In this document: positions 1 through 9,895 of the stretch, one piece after another
How positions within the stretch are numbered: position 1 is the stretch's first letter
Layout: each line of letters starts with the position of its first letter
NCBI GenBank assembly: GCA_027924585.1
Contig: BSBM01000461.1
Coordinates: 10,355,001 to 10,419,000 of the forward strand
Direction of reading: 5' to 3'
Source of the DNA: Larix kaempferi
Lineage: Eukaryota; Streptophyta; Pinopsida; Pinales; Pinaceae
Length of the DNA stretch: 64,000 nucleotides
Notes under the pieces: generated by a model
Database searches by the model: none
The model's input: the letters and a program-made list of their open reading frames with translations, nothing else
Told to the model about the DNA's origin: nothing
Translations under genes and position numbers: made by a program

Positions 1-1000
1 CCCAAAGTCAATAATCAACATAGAAATATTTTATGACCTACAAGACAAGTTTAAACATAGGACCAACTGTAAGACACAAAGTCCTTCCCTGAAGTATGAA
101 CCAGTCAATCTAGGCACTAAGCAGAATCCACAATTTATTAACCTTGGAATTGATTGTTCTATTAATGAAAGAAGAGCTTTCATCAAAGTATGTAAAGAAT
201 ACAAGGATGGTTTTGCTTGGACCTATGACGAACTTAAAACCTTTGATACTATCATTATGCATCATAACGTACTGATGAAGCTAGAAGTGAAACCTTACCA
301 ACATAAACTAAGGAAGATGCATCCTAGTTTGGAACCCTCTGTAAAGAAAGAACTGGAAAAGCTATTAACAACAAGAATTATATTCCTTGTCAGACACACC
401 CAATGGATAGCTAATCTAGTACCTGTCTGAAAAAAGAATGGTGAAATCAAACTTTGTGTCGATTTCAGGAATTTGAGCAGAGCTTCCGAAAAGGATAACT
501 ACCATGTTCCTTCCATGGAACAGATTGTGCAAAAGGTAGCAGGGTCAGAGATGTTCTCCCTCCTGGATGGTTTTTCAGGATACAACCAAGTCATGGTTGC
601 CCCTGATGACCAACTGAAAACATCCTTCAAAACCACATGGGGTACCTTCGCCTATAGGTGAATTCCCTTTGGGCTGATAAATGTCGGAGCTACATTTCAG
701 AGAGCTATGGATATATCTTTCAGGGGTTTAAATATAACTCTGTCGTAGTATATCTAGATGACATTACTATCTATTCCAAGAAACGACATGAACATTTATC
801 TTCTTTGAAATAGGTTTTTGAACGCTATAGGAGATACGGAATATCCCTGAACCCCAATAAGTCTATATTTGTAGTGACGAAAGGTAAACTTCTAGGTTTC
901 ATTGTTTCCAAAGAAGGTATGATTATAGATCCCGAACGCACTAATGCTATTTCAAAGATTGGTTTTCCTGGCTCACACAAAGCCATGTGATCATTCCTTG
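1..1000 (+). pseudogene. Ty3/gypsy reverse transcriptase, broken
   Basis: An open stretch from base 1 to the TGA at 428 covers the linker before RT. After that stop come the blocks CVDFRNL, SLLDGFSGYNQ and KTSFKTTWGTFAYR. The stop at 659 falls where the family reads an arginine before PFGL. A one-base frameshift near 725 precedes the catalytic VVYLDD motif (about 745-765), which is intact. The thumb region follows (SLNPNKS, LLGFIVS, DPERTNAI), then a stop at 988 just before SFLGKINFVRRFVPNFA. The aspartates survive, but the frame is dead. Confidence 0.9.
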
Positions 1001-1560
1001 GAAAGATCAATTTTGTACGTAGGTTTGTTCCTAATTTTGCACAGATTGTTAAGCCTTTGCAGAAATTAGTTAAGAAAGATGTACAGTTTTGTTGGTCACA
1101 GGAACACAAAGATGTGTTTGTTGAAATTCACATGGCCATTGCAGAAGCTCCTGCTCTTATGTCCCCCGATTTTAACAAGGATTTTATTTTATATAATTTT
1201 GCTACTGATTTTTCTTATGAAGCTGTTTTGACACAGAAGCATGATAGTGATACTAAGATTCCAATTTCCTTCATGAGATCAACATTTTAGGGAGATGAAC
1301 TTAATTACTCCCAAATTGATAAGCAGGCTTATGCATTGTACAAGTCTGTGAAACATTACATGCCCTACTTGTTGAAATCTAGAACAAAGAGAATTGTGCC
1401 ATATACAACTATAGGAAACGTACTAGTCCAGAAAGAATTGGGCGAAAAGAGGGCCCATTGGATGACTTCTTTGCAAGAATATTATCTAGAAATCAGACCT
1501 GCAAAAAATTGTAAAAGGGAAAGGTTTGTGCCTACTTACCGCTCAATCGAATGATCCTGT
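1001..1560 (+). pseudogene. Ty3/gypsy RNase H region, broken
   Basis: The RT connection and RNase H segment reads KINFVRRFVPNFAQ, then FILYNFATDFSYEAVLTQ (about 1180-1240), the block carrying the first catalytic aspartate in this lineage. Next come ISFMRSTF with a TAG at 1288 where the family usually has glutamine, then YSQIDKQAYALYKSVKHY. Translation resumes through GEKRAHWMTSLQEYYLEIRP to a TGA at 1552. It is one continuous domain relic, not a set of small genes. Confidence 0.8.
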
Positions 1561-1654
1561 ACAGCAGCAGGCTGAGTGGGAGTAGAAGGAAGAACTCCCT
1601 ATAGGTTTTGCTAATGCAATAGATACTCCGACATCTAAATGGTATGACCATATC

Positions 1655-2345
1655 ATGTTTTTCCTAAACAATGGGTTCGCTCCCGAAACCTTAAACTTCA
1701 AAAAACACAGAGCTTTGAGATTAAAGTCTACACCTTATCAATTCATTAATGGAATTCTGCTTAGAAAAAATTATGATGGAGGCTTTCTTATATGTTTGGA
1801 TAAAATAGAAACTGACGATATCCTTTTTCAATTTCATGCAGGACCTGCTGGAGGTCATTTTTCAGGAGAAACCATAGCACACAAGATTCTCAGGGATGGA
1901 TATTATTGGCTTATTCTATTTAAAGATGCTTATGCCTATGTCAGGAGGTGTCAACCATGTCAAAAGTGTGCAGGGAAATTAAGAAAACCTGCTTTTCCTC
2001 TACAACCAGTAACAATTCAGTTCCCATTTCAACAATGGTGATTGGACTTTGTTGGTCCCATTAATCCTACCTCATCCTTTCAACACAGATATATCCTTAC
2101 AACAACTGACTACTTTACCAGGTGGGTAGAAGCAGTTCCCCTTAGGCAGTGCAATGCAAACCAGGTAATCTCTTTCCTTAACAGCCAGATAGTTACAAGG
2201 TTTTGTGCCCTCGAGAATCTTGTCTTTGATAATGCATCCTATTTTTCCTGAATTGACTTGACACAGTATGCCCTTGAAAAGGGGATCAAATTAAAATTTT
2301 TCTGCCAATTATTACCCATAGGGTAATGGACTTGTTGAATCCGCA
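1655..2345 (+). pseudogene. Ty3/gypsy integrase, truncated
   Basis: The frame opens in the RNase H-integrase linker (about 1560-1800). It then shows an intact HHCC zinc-binding motif: FHAGPAGGHFSG supplies the two histidines and RRCQPCQKC the two cysteines. A TGA at 2039 interrupts the W-LDFVGPINP block carrying the first core aspartate. TTDYFTRWVEAVPL follows, and VFDNASYFS stands where the second aspartate block normally reads TDNG. A TGA at 2249 and frame loss precede the expected third (glutamate) block, of which only a scrambled trace is seen near 2310-2345. Confidence 0.85.
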
Positions 2346-3975
2346 GTTTTGAATTTGATTGGGTTTAAGTTTTTATTTGCAAACCGAATATCTTTTGGTT
2401 TATACAGATAAATATTATCTATTTATTTGTCCAAGATTACCCAAATGATATAGACTGAGTCATCCTCCTCTGCGCTTAAGGCGCGGGGTTCATAAAATAG
2501 ACTCGTCCTGAAACTTGTTTAGGAAGGTGACACTAAAAAATAAAACAAACTATAGGACAGAGATCAAATCAAACACTTTTTCCATAGCTTATTCATTTAT
2601 CTACATAGGTAGGGATTAGAGATCGATCAATTTGCATCAACATGTTCATCTTATATATAACGTCTACAGATTTCCGATGGTCATAATAGAGATCAAATCC
2701 TTCTTTCAAAAATATCTCTATTACATGTCATAATACCCAAATTCATATTTAAAAGAAGCACAAAGAGATTCTAATCTTTCTTTCAGGAAATAATGTCATT
2801 ATATAGAGAGAGAGAGTTTGACAAATATCTAATCCTTAGTATTTTACATGAAGAGTCTTGGGATATTGTTTAAACAGAGTTCAAAACGATCCTTTTATTT
2901 GCAACTATTGTATAAAATAAACAGAGTTTGACATTTTCATACTAGATCTGAAATTGGTAAAAGTATTTAAAATATAGATGCAAAATCTAGCTCTGTAAAA
3001 AAAATTGCAGAGTGCTAAATGAAACTAAGCCGATCTCAAGATCGCTTTCCATATCCAAACCAAAGCTTAACAGTCAATAAGCAAATCAAGAAGAATCTCT
3101 ATGTACATACCCATAATGACAAGTGAGCCAATTGATGAAAGCATCCATGCATACAAACAATAAAAATTTGATCAATAAATTAGCAAATATTTCCATGGAT
3201 AGACGTTTACACCGACAATCAGCAAAAAGGGAAGGATATTCTACCAGACTTTGAGGAGGAAAAATAATGGTGGGACTACTAATTCGAAAAAACAATGTTA
3301 ACCGGATCCAACACAGATTCCTTGTTCTTCTCTAATCTTTACCGAGAGAAAATTGCATGTTATTCAATCAGCATTTAACAGTCACCAAGTGTTTTATCCA
3401 AAAAACAACTGAGTTTTCCAAATGATTTCAGCGTTATTAAATTTAAAAGTTCTACTTGATTACAATGACTTGTTAACCTCATGTTCAAGGTGAAGGTAGT
3501 TCTTCTTTTTAAAACAAAAATAATAACTTCACAGAAAATGTCAAGGCAAGAACCAATCACTATAACAGCCAAATGAGCGAAAGGTTTAGAGTTATTCAAC
3601 ATACTTGATCTGAGATTGATTTCAATGTCTAAAATTGCCCAAACCTTTTTTTTCTTTTGGGTCTGCAAAAATAAATTGATTAATTATACACAGAGATCGA
3701 CATTTAATCCCAACATAGAGGTCTGATATTTCAAATTCGAATTACTCTTGTAATATATAACTTAACAGGGTTGTACATTTAGAAATCAAAATCACCTAAA
3801 TATTAACTCTTATGTCCACTATATACACACTGTAAATACAACTACACATAGTCAAATCACTCTATCAGAATTTTGATCCACAAAAGTACACAGGACCGAA
3901 TCGTTTTAAACGGGGTTTCAAACCACGTGTTTACATAGGATATATTGTTTAACCACAAAAATTTAACCGATACAA
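2346..3975. other. Gene-less AT-rich spacer left of the array
   Basis: No coding homology was recognised on either strand. The stretch holds scattered words such as AGAGATCGATC (near 2620), CAGAGATCAAATC (near 2560), CAGAGTTTGAC (2925), a short inverted repeat CGATC-TCAA-GATCG near 3031, and an AG run at 2806-2816. These echo the GATC-rich repeats at 49.4-50.0 kb, so it may be decayed LTR or leader DNA of a related element. That is a weak inference. The spacer ends exactly where the five-unit array begins. Confidence 0.5.
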
Positions 3976-4770
3976 ATGAAGGATTCAACATTTTTCTTAT
4001 ATAGGTCGATTTTACAACAATCTGATTCTTAAATAAAAAGAAAAAAACATATGGTTATCGTCCAACGATCTAGCCTACAAAAAAAAATATTTCCATATAT
4101 AAACATTCGAATTATCATATATCATTTACATTCCTGGAAAAAAAATCATGGGGAAAACAATTTTTTGGGGGAAAACTACTTGCTTACATTCGATCTGAAT
4201 AAAAGCCTTGCTACATAAATTTTCTCTTATAAGTTTGAACATTTTTCGTTATAAGTAGATAACGTTACTGTAAAAAAAAGAGATTGTTTTTTTTTTCCCA
4301 TTTGCTTTTGAAGTTACCTTTGTTATAAAAAAAACTAGAACCATTCTCTTCTTGCTAGTGGACTTTTCCATTTTTTCCCTACAGAATTTGTCATCAACAC
4401 CTAGAAGCCAATCAAAATGACTATAGTCTAAATAAGGACAACCAACTAACACCATAGTGGCCAATCATTTCATAAGCTTCACTAGAATTAGTAACTTGCA
4501 CTTGCCTTGGTTAATTTATATTACAACAAATACTTTTATTTACAATCATTTAGCTAAACACCCTATGTGGTCCAATTTTGAACTTTAGACTAAAAAGAAA
4601 AGGCTACGTAAAACTTGACATCTTAAACGTTGTTATTAAATTCTTTTTAGTTTTAACCAACTCACTTTTTATATTAATATATATAACATTCTTCTCCATC
4701 TTTATGCACTAAATAAAAAGATCCATAGCTTGAATCTTTTATCCTAGCAAGACAAAACTATGGTCCTAGC

Positions 4771-5162
4771 ATACCATTATCCCATTACTCATATGCAAGC
4801 AACAATGTAAGCTAATATAAATGACAAATCTATGCATATCCTTGTATATTCGCCATTGCCAAATTCTGCTGGACACTAACAAGTTTTTTTCACGAAAATT
4901 TATTTCCTTTGTTCTTTGTTTACAAGAAAGCAACTTTCCTCCTTATTGTTATTTTTCCTTCCATGAATACCATTATCCTATTACTCATATGCAAGCAACA
5001 ATGTAAGCTAATATAAATGACAAATCTATGCATATCCTTGTATATTCGCCATTGCCAAATTCTGCTGGACACTAACAAGTTTTTTTCACGAAAATATATT
5101 TCCTTTGTTCTTTGTTTACAAGAAAGCAACTTTCCTCCTTATTGTTATTTTTCCTACCATGT
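4771..5162. repeat. 196-bp tandem duplication (unit 1; also in units 2-4)
   Basis: Two adjacent direct copies, 4771-4966 and 4967-5162, start ATACCATTATCC and end ATTTTTCCT(T/A)CCATG. Equivalents are 12700-13091, 20633-21024 and 28567-28958. Unit 5 has only one copy (36513-36708). The duplication is non-coding, and short frames across it are shadows of the repeat. Confidence 0.9.
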
Positions 5163-5413
5163 GTTCTACATGAACATCACAGCTTGATGCTTTTGTTTAT
5201 AATGATTTTTTTATTGGACAAGGTAAATGAGTTTGATAAATTTTATATAAGATATTAAGTTAAAAAATATATAAATAAAATATGTTAATAATTTACTAAG
5301 TTTATATAAATTTAATCAATTTTAATATTTTATTAGTATAATAATTTGAAGTAAATAATATATTTTACTTTAAAAATAAATCAATTAATTATTTTAATTC
5401 ATTATTAAACAAT

Positions 5414-5582
5414 TTGTAATACCCTTCACTCCTCACCCATGTCATTGTAATTGAATATGAAATGTAAATGCATTTATTTACTAGTTCCTATAATTATTAA
5501 AGAATTTGTAATATCTGTCACTCCTCATCCTTGTCATTGTAATTGAATATGAAATGTAAATGCATTTATGTACTAGTTCTTA
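5414..5582 (+). repeat. 97-bp duplication with LTR-like TGTAAT start (unit 1)
   Basis: TTTGTAATACCCTTCACTCC (5414) and TTTGTAATATCTGTCACTCC (5511) begin two near-identical ~97-bp segments, each with ATGAAATGTAAATGCATTTA. Just downstream, GGAGCTTAAGGTCAAGGTCC (5587) resembles GGATCTCAAGGCCAAGGCCC at 63090, inside the LTR that starts at 63018. The TGTAAT start is also shared. This suggests a decayed LTR relative inside each unit; its end was not found. Unit 4 has a further 28-bp duplication here (29243-29298). Confidence 0.5.
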
Positions 5583-6461
5583 GTATGGAGCTTAAGGTCA
5601 AGGTCCCACCAGTGAACCTTATAAGACTTTAATTTCTTAGTAAAACCATGCACTAGTTAAAGCATGGTAACCTCATGGATATGATGTAAATGGGAAATAA
5701 TGAAATAGAACTAAGAGGATTGAATGTGCACGGCAACAAAAACAAAAGAGACACTCACATCCACTAGAGCGAGAGGGTGAAGGAAATTAAAATATTAGGA
5801 ATCCGATCAATGATGACTAGGTGTCATCATGGTGCCTATGGATGCTAAAGGAATAGCGAGAGATTATTGCTCCTCAAACATAGACCTCATAAGTATGATC
5901 AATATAATATTATTATTAATCTCAAAAAGTTGGGTACAACATATGATTAATTGAGCTCATCATTATTAGAATAAGTGTAGTGTTGTTTTTCATAAACAAT
6001 CATACGGGGGAGATCTCTAAGAATTTTTAATGAAAATGTGTCTTTTATGATTAGAAGCCAACTTCACCTATAAGAACAATTTAATTATTGAAATCACTAC
6101 TAAAGATAAATAAAGTGATTAAAAAAGAGAATAATTATATTGAGAAAAGAATCACCATTATAAACATATCTACTAATCCTATAGTCAATTCCCTTTACCA
6201 ACAACATATTTTATGGCATAACCTATATATATGTATGTTGGAATAATCATGGCTAGTACACATATTAAAAATGAAAGGCATATTAATACATGGATTAGAT
6301 TATAAGAAATGAACAGCACATTAATGCGTGGCCTTGATTTTGGTAGTTAAAATAAAATAAGGAGAAATAAAATCATAAAAATAAAACAAAAACAAGTGAT
6401 TAATATTCCATAATGAATATTAAAAAGAAGAGTTGAGTTTATAAATTATATATATATTATT

Positions 6462-6513
6462 TTTAATTTAAATTCTATACATACTATATATAGTGTATGG
6501 AATTTAAATTAAA
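6462..6513. repeat. 52-bp near-perfect palindrome (unit 1)
   Basis: TTTAATTTAAATTC at 6462-6475 pairs perfectly with GAATTTAAATTAAA at 6500-6513. The intervening bases (TATACATACTATATATAG...TGTATG) extend the stem with one wobble and a 2-base slip. It could form a cruciform or hairpin. It is conserved at 14391, 22324, 30286 and 38012. Confidence 0.85.
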
Positions 6514-6679
6514 GAGTGTCATGTGTATCTATACTTATTTTTAAAAAGAAATCATTTTTATGAAAAAAAAATGTATATAAAATTAATATGTATTAAAAAA
6601 AGGAGGGGCATATTTGGAGTGCTTTAGGGTTATTTGAAAAATATCATTGGATTGGCTTTTCTGTGGCGGTAGGAAAATG

Positions 6680-7130
6680 ACAGCCTCTAGGACAAGGAGC
6701 CAACTACTGCTTTTGTCTTTTGATTTTCTTGTTGATCATTGGAGGAGGAGGGAGGCCTATTTGATAGAGAGCCATCTCGTTGCTTTGTGTTTTTGTTCTC
6801 TTTTTGTTTTCTTATAAATCATTGAATGAAGAGGGTGACCTCCTCCTTATATTTTTTTGTTAAAAACTGATTTAGCATTGTGCCAAGAGGGCAGACTCAT
6901 TGATAGAGAATTGGCCCATTATTTATTGTTGATGTTTGGTTAATCTCTGCAGAAGAAGAAGGCCTCTTTGATAGAGATCCAACCATTGTTTTGTTTGTTA
7001 ATATTGATTTATGTTTGCAAGAAGAGGGTGACTTCTTTGACAGAGAGCCAACCCACTGTATGAGATTGTTGATGTTTTTTTTTTTGAGTTGTTGGTGGAG
7101 AGGGAAGACTCTCAAAGAGAGGGCCAACCG
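6680..7130. repeat. Degenerate ~70-bp minisatellite (unit 1)
   Basis: A core resembling CTTTGATAGAGAGCCAACC recurs at about 6690, 6762, 6901, 6970, 7039 and 7113, which gives steps of about 70 bp (one step of 139, about two periods, has a badly eroded copy). The copies are joined by T-rich linkers and AGAAGAGGGTGAC words. Equivalents are 14608-15058, 22542-22992, 30504-30954 and 38230-38680. Long + frames over it arise because the repeat lacks stops; no protein family is recognisable. Confidence 0.65.
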
Positions 7131-8661
7131 AATGACTTCCACGGATTATAATTTGGTCCGTAGAAAGGAAAGGAGGGTTTGGAAAAAGATGCCCCATTGG
7201 ATTGTGACTTTTCTCATGAGGAAGAAAAGTGGCCATGGACGATCTATGGTCTTTTACCTTGGTAATGGAAAGGGGTATAGATCTTATTTGTTACAGAGAT
7301 GGAGGGAATCTTTGCCATGTTATGATTGCTGCTTTATTTAACTTCCACCATTGTTTTCAAAATGGAGGGCATCTTTGCTGCATTATTTACTTCATAGTTT
7401 ATCAAGATGGAAGACATCTCTTCCCTTGCATGCTCCTTTCGCAGGAGTGCATTGAGGGGTATGTCCCTTGCAGACTCCATGCATCAACGCTGTCACTGTG
7501 GTGACAAATCTCCATATATTATATATAAATGATTATAAGATTGTCTGAGAGTGAACCTCATCATTATTATTTGCATTACTTGACCTTTATTGGGGTTAAG
7601 ATCATGGTAGAGCTAAGACTCTAAAGCTCGCTCAATCCTTATATTTTGGTATGGGTTCATTTTTCTATTTAGAGCCGAGGGCTCTTAAAAGAGGCATTAT
7701 GTGTATGAGTAATGTTAATATTAAAGTCTTTAAATGATTATAGTTCAACTAAATGTATTCGTTGTTCAAGTATTCATGAATTGGCTATGAGCTCCGCTTA
7801 ATATGTTATTTGTCCTACATAGGTATTTAGATTGTGTTTGGTTATAAGACCATGCTTTTCTATGAATTTTGTTAATGTGGGATTAAAAGGTCATATATAT
7901 GATTAGTGGTCACATTTTAATGGTGGGACAATATTAAAGTAAGATTAATGTTTCTACTACATATTTGGGAAAAAAAAAATATATCTTGATCTTGACTATT
8001 TAAGAGAATGGTTTTCTTATTTCAATTAAGAAAAGGATGTCACAAATTTATTAATTAAGAAAAGGATGTCACAAATTTATTTATATGGTGGATTTAATGG
8101 TTAAAAACATAAAAAAAAATTATAAGTTCAATTCTCGAAAAAGATAAGGTATATACACCATCATTTCCATAAATAAAAAAATTTAAATTATTATTATAAT
8201 AATTATTATTTATTAACTAATTTTAAATTTGAGTTTTATTCATTTTATTTTTATTAATATAATAATTTTAAAAAATGTAAAATATAACGAATAGTCAATT
8301 TAGTCTAATTGGGTTAACGCATAAGTACCCAATTTAGTCTATTTTTTATAAAATTACTTACTAAAATAGAGGGGTGTATATATCCTTATTTACCTGTTTC
8401 AGAAATACATAAACATTATAAAACATTTTTAAATAAACAAGACTTGATTTTTTCAAAACTCCTACAAATCATTTCTTATTCACGATATTCAATTCTTAAG
8501 CCATGCATAAAATCTCATAACATAGTTTCCTTCAATCAGTTCCGAACGCAATGCATAAAATCTCATTACATCTCAAGAAAATTATCGAATTTGAAAAAGA
8601 TCAACGTCATGAATTTTCATACTATGAGACGGTGTTCACTGCGTCCTATAATTACTAAACT
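7131..8661. other. Gene 3' flank, unit 1: no gene, small repeats
   Basis: This is non-coding DNA between the minisatellite and the gene's stop codon. At 7300-7430 three TGGA(G/A)G(G/A)(A/C)ATCT words continue a degenerate repeat. The unit-1-only block lies at 7691-7742. A 29-bp direct duplication (AATTAAGAAAAGGATGTCAC...) occupies 8024-8081. A small hairpin AATTGGGT-(12 nt)-ACCCAATT lies near 8316-8341. The same layout precedes the genes in the other units. A polyadenylation signal for the minus-strand gene was not assigned because the AT-rich sequence offers many candidates. Confidence 0.6.
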
Positions 8662-9801
8662 TTAAATCTCACAGACAACTGTAGACCCAATACCCTGAAC
8701 ATAGTCCACATTTGAGCTTTCCGGTCTCTCAATGGCAGCCCACTTTCCACAGGTTTCTGCTTGCGTTCCAGCGGCACTTTTGAACGGCGGAGGCTCAAAC
8801 ATATAAAAAACCTGATCATAACCGCCACTGGTTTTAGCATAACCGCTCACAAAAATCCTGTCACGCCACTCTACACAAGACGAAATCACTGGAAGGGTTT
8901 CTGGAAGAGAACCCACAGCCCTCCAAACGTTTTTCTTCCAATCGTACTGTATCACTCCCAGCTTCTTCTGGAAGGAATATAAGCTCCCTGAAGAAGAAGC
9001 TGCAACAAGACACGATCGAGGGCCTTTCCCATCACCGACAGTCCACATATTCTCCAGCATCGACCATGCCCCTGTTTCTGGATCGTAAATTTCTGCACTA
9101 CGCTTGAACCGATCAGGGGCATGAGTACTATGTCCACTAATAACGATAAATTTCCCATGGATAAAAGCACCATAGCACTCGTCCCGCTCTTGGCTCATGT
9201 CAGGAAGAATCTTCCACTCGTCTTCCGCCACATTGTAAACTGCTGCTCCCCGGAGAGCATTTACCTCGTCGTCATGTCCTCCAGCAAAATAAACAAGTCC
9301 TTCCGGCGACACGGAGCAAGCGCCGGAGATTCGAACCAGTGGCATGTCGGCACCGCGGCTCCACTTAACAGACAAGAAATCGTAGATGAAAACGGTGTTT
9401 AGCGCCTCCAAGGCGTTGAGGTCGGAGGGTTTCCATCGGCCTATCAAAATCAGCTTTTGATTCACAGAAACGCAATCGCAAAAGAGTGGAAATCCAAGAT
9501 GACGAACTGGAAATACGGGAAGGCGAGGGAGTGTTTCCCAGGTGCCTTGCAGAGGGTCATACACAGTAACCAGAATTTGTAGATCATTGTCTGTGTAGTT
9601 AGCTGGATATTCTCGGATTTCGATCAAACATATACATTGCTGGGAAGTCCCATGATTTTTTCTGTCTTGATAGAACTGGGGGCTTTTCACCAGGGTCTCC
9701 CATCTTCCGCAGACTGCTGTGAGGTTGTGATGGGATGTGTAAGGCACTCTCAGCAAACACTGTCGACCTAATTCGCGTGGAAGACCTGGAAAAAGCTCCA
9801 T
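8662..9801 (-). CDS. F-box/kelch-repeat protein, KMD/KFB type (copy 1)
   Basis: The predicted product is a 379-residue substrate receptor of an SCF (Skp1-cullin-F-box) ubiquitin ligase. The N-terminal F-box (about residues 1-45, starting MELFPGLPRELGRQCLLRVP) would bind the Skp1/ASK adaptor. Kelch blades follow at about 74-96, 117-154, 160-202, 206-250, 262-300 and 305-340, including the family hallmarks YFAGGHDDEVNA (about 171-182) and PDMSQERDEC (200-209). Characterised Arabidopsis relatives (KMD1-4, also called KFB01/20/39/50) promote turnover of phenylalanine ammonia-lyase and type-B response regulators; which target applies here is unknown. The frame stays open upstream, but the first ATG is at 9801 and gives the family-typical start; the codon at 9811-9813 is GTG. 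It is intronless, as usual for this family. A TATA box lies about 90 bases upstream. Confidence 0.93.
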   Translation of the reverse strand: MELFPGLPRELGRQCLLRVPYTSHHNLTAVCGRWETLVKSPQFYQDRKNHGTSQQCICLIEIREYPANYTDNDLQILVTVYDPLQGTWETLPRLPVFPVRHLGFPLFCDCVSVNQKLILIGRWKPSDLNALEALNTVFIYDFLSVKWSRGADMPLVRISGACSVSPEGLVYFAGGHDDEVNALRGAAVYNVAEDEWKILPDMSQERDECYGAFIHGKFIVISGHSTHAPDRFKRSAEIYDPETGAWSMLENMWTVGDGKGPRSCLVAASSSGSLYSFQKKLGVIQYDWKKNVWRAVGSLPETLPVISSCVEWRDRIFVSGYAKTSGGYDQVFYMFEPPPFKSAAGTQAETCGKWAAIERPESSNVDYVQGIGSTVVCEI

Positions 9802-9887
9802 AATCAATGGCACAATCTGTTGACAAAATACGAAGAGAGAAAGTTCCTGTACGAGGATGAGTCTCGGAATAGATTTGCAAGTCTAGG

Positions 9888-9895
9888 ATTTTATA
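9888..9895 (-). promoter_or_regulatory. TATA box of F-box/kelch copy 1
   Basis: Minus-strand TATAAAAT within AAGGATATAAAATCC, 87-94 bases upstream of the ATG at 9801. A start site about 30 bases downstream would give a ~60-nt 5' UTR. This is a prediction from spacing only. Confidence 0.6.

Larger units (their letters stand above)
1..2345 (+). mobile_element. Degenerate Ty3/gypsy (Tat-like) retrotransposon pol fragment
   Basis: Conceptual translation of the + strand gives, in order, reverse transcriptase, RNase H, the integrase zinc-binding region and the start of the integrase core, which is Ty3/gypsy order. The wording of the RT and RNase H blocks resembles the Tat lineage. The frame is broken by at least nine stops (for example at 428, 659, 811, 988, 1288 and 2039) and by a frameshift near 725, so it cannot make a polyprotein. 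The element runs off the left edge, so its LTR, gag and protease are not visible. Homology stops near 2345, after the third integrase block has already degraded, and no 3' LTR was recognised downstream. Confidence 0.9.

Noticed and set aside
2346-3975. A sixth, degenerate F-box/kelch unit in the left spacer
   Set aside because: No part of the unit sequence or of the protein was found left of 3976 or right of 43444; the array edges are sharp.
4249-4464. 71-codon minus-strand frame repeated in all units
   Set aside because: Its first codon is TTG, it is frameshifted in unit 2 by a homopolymer change, and it has no recognisable domain. Repetition reflects array identity, not selection.
6991-7504. 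116- and 91-codon + strand frames repeated in all units
   Set aside because: They lie over the ~70-bp minisatellite and its continuation, overlap long frames on the other strand, and unit 5 frameshifts the second one. Low-complexity repeat without stops is the better explanation.
8761-9402. Plus-strand frames opposite the F-box/kelch gene
   Set aside because: They are antisense shadows of a GC-richer coding region with a clear protein family on the minus strand.
9811-9813. Upstream in-frame GTG as start of the F-box/kelch protein
   Set aside because: Plant nuclear genes start at ATG; the first in-frame ATG at 9799-9801 gives MELFPGLP, the family-typical N-terminus. The CDS was shortened accordingly in all five copies.
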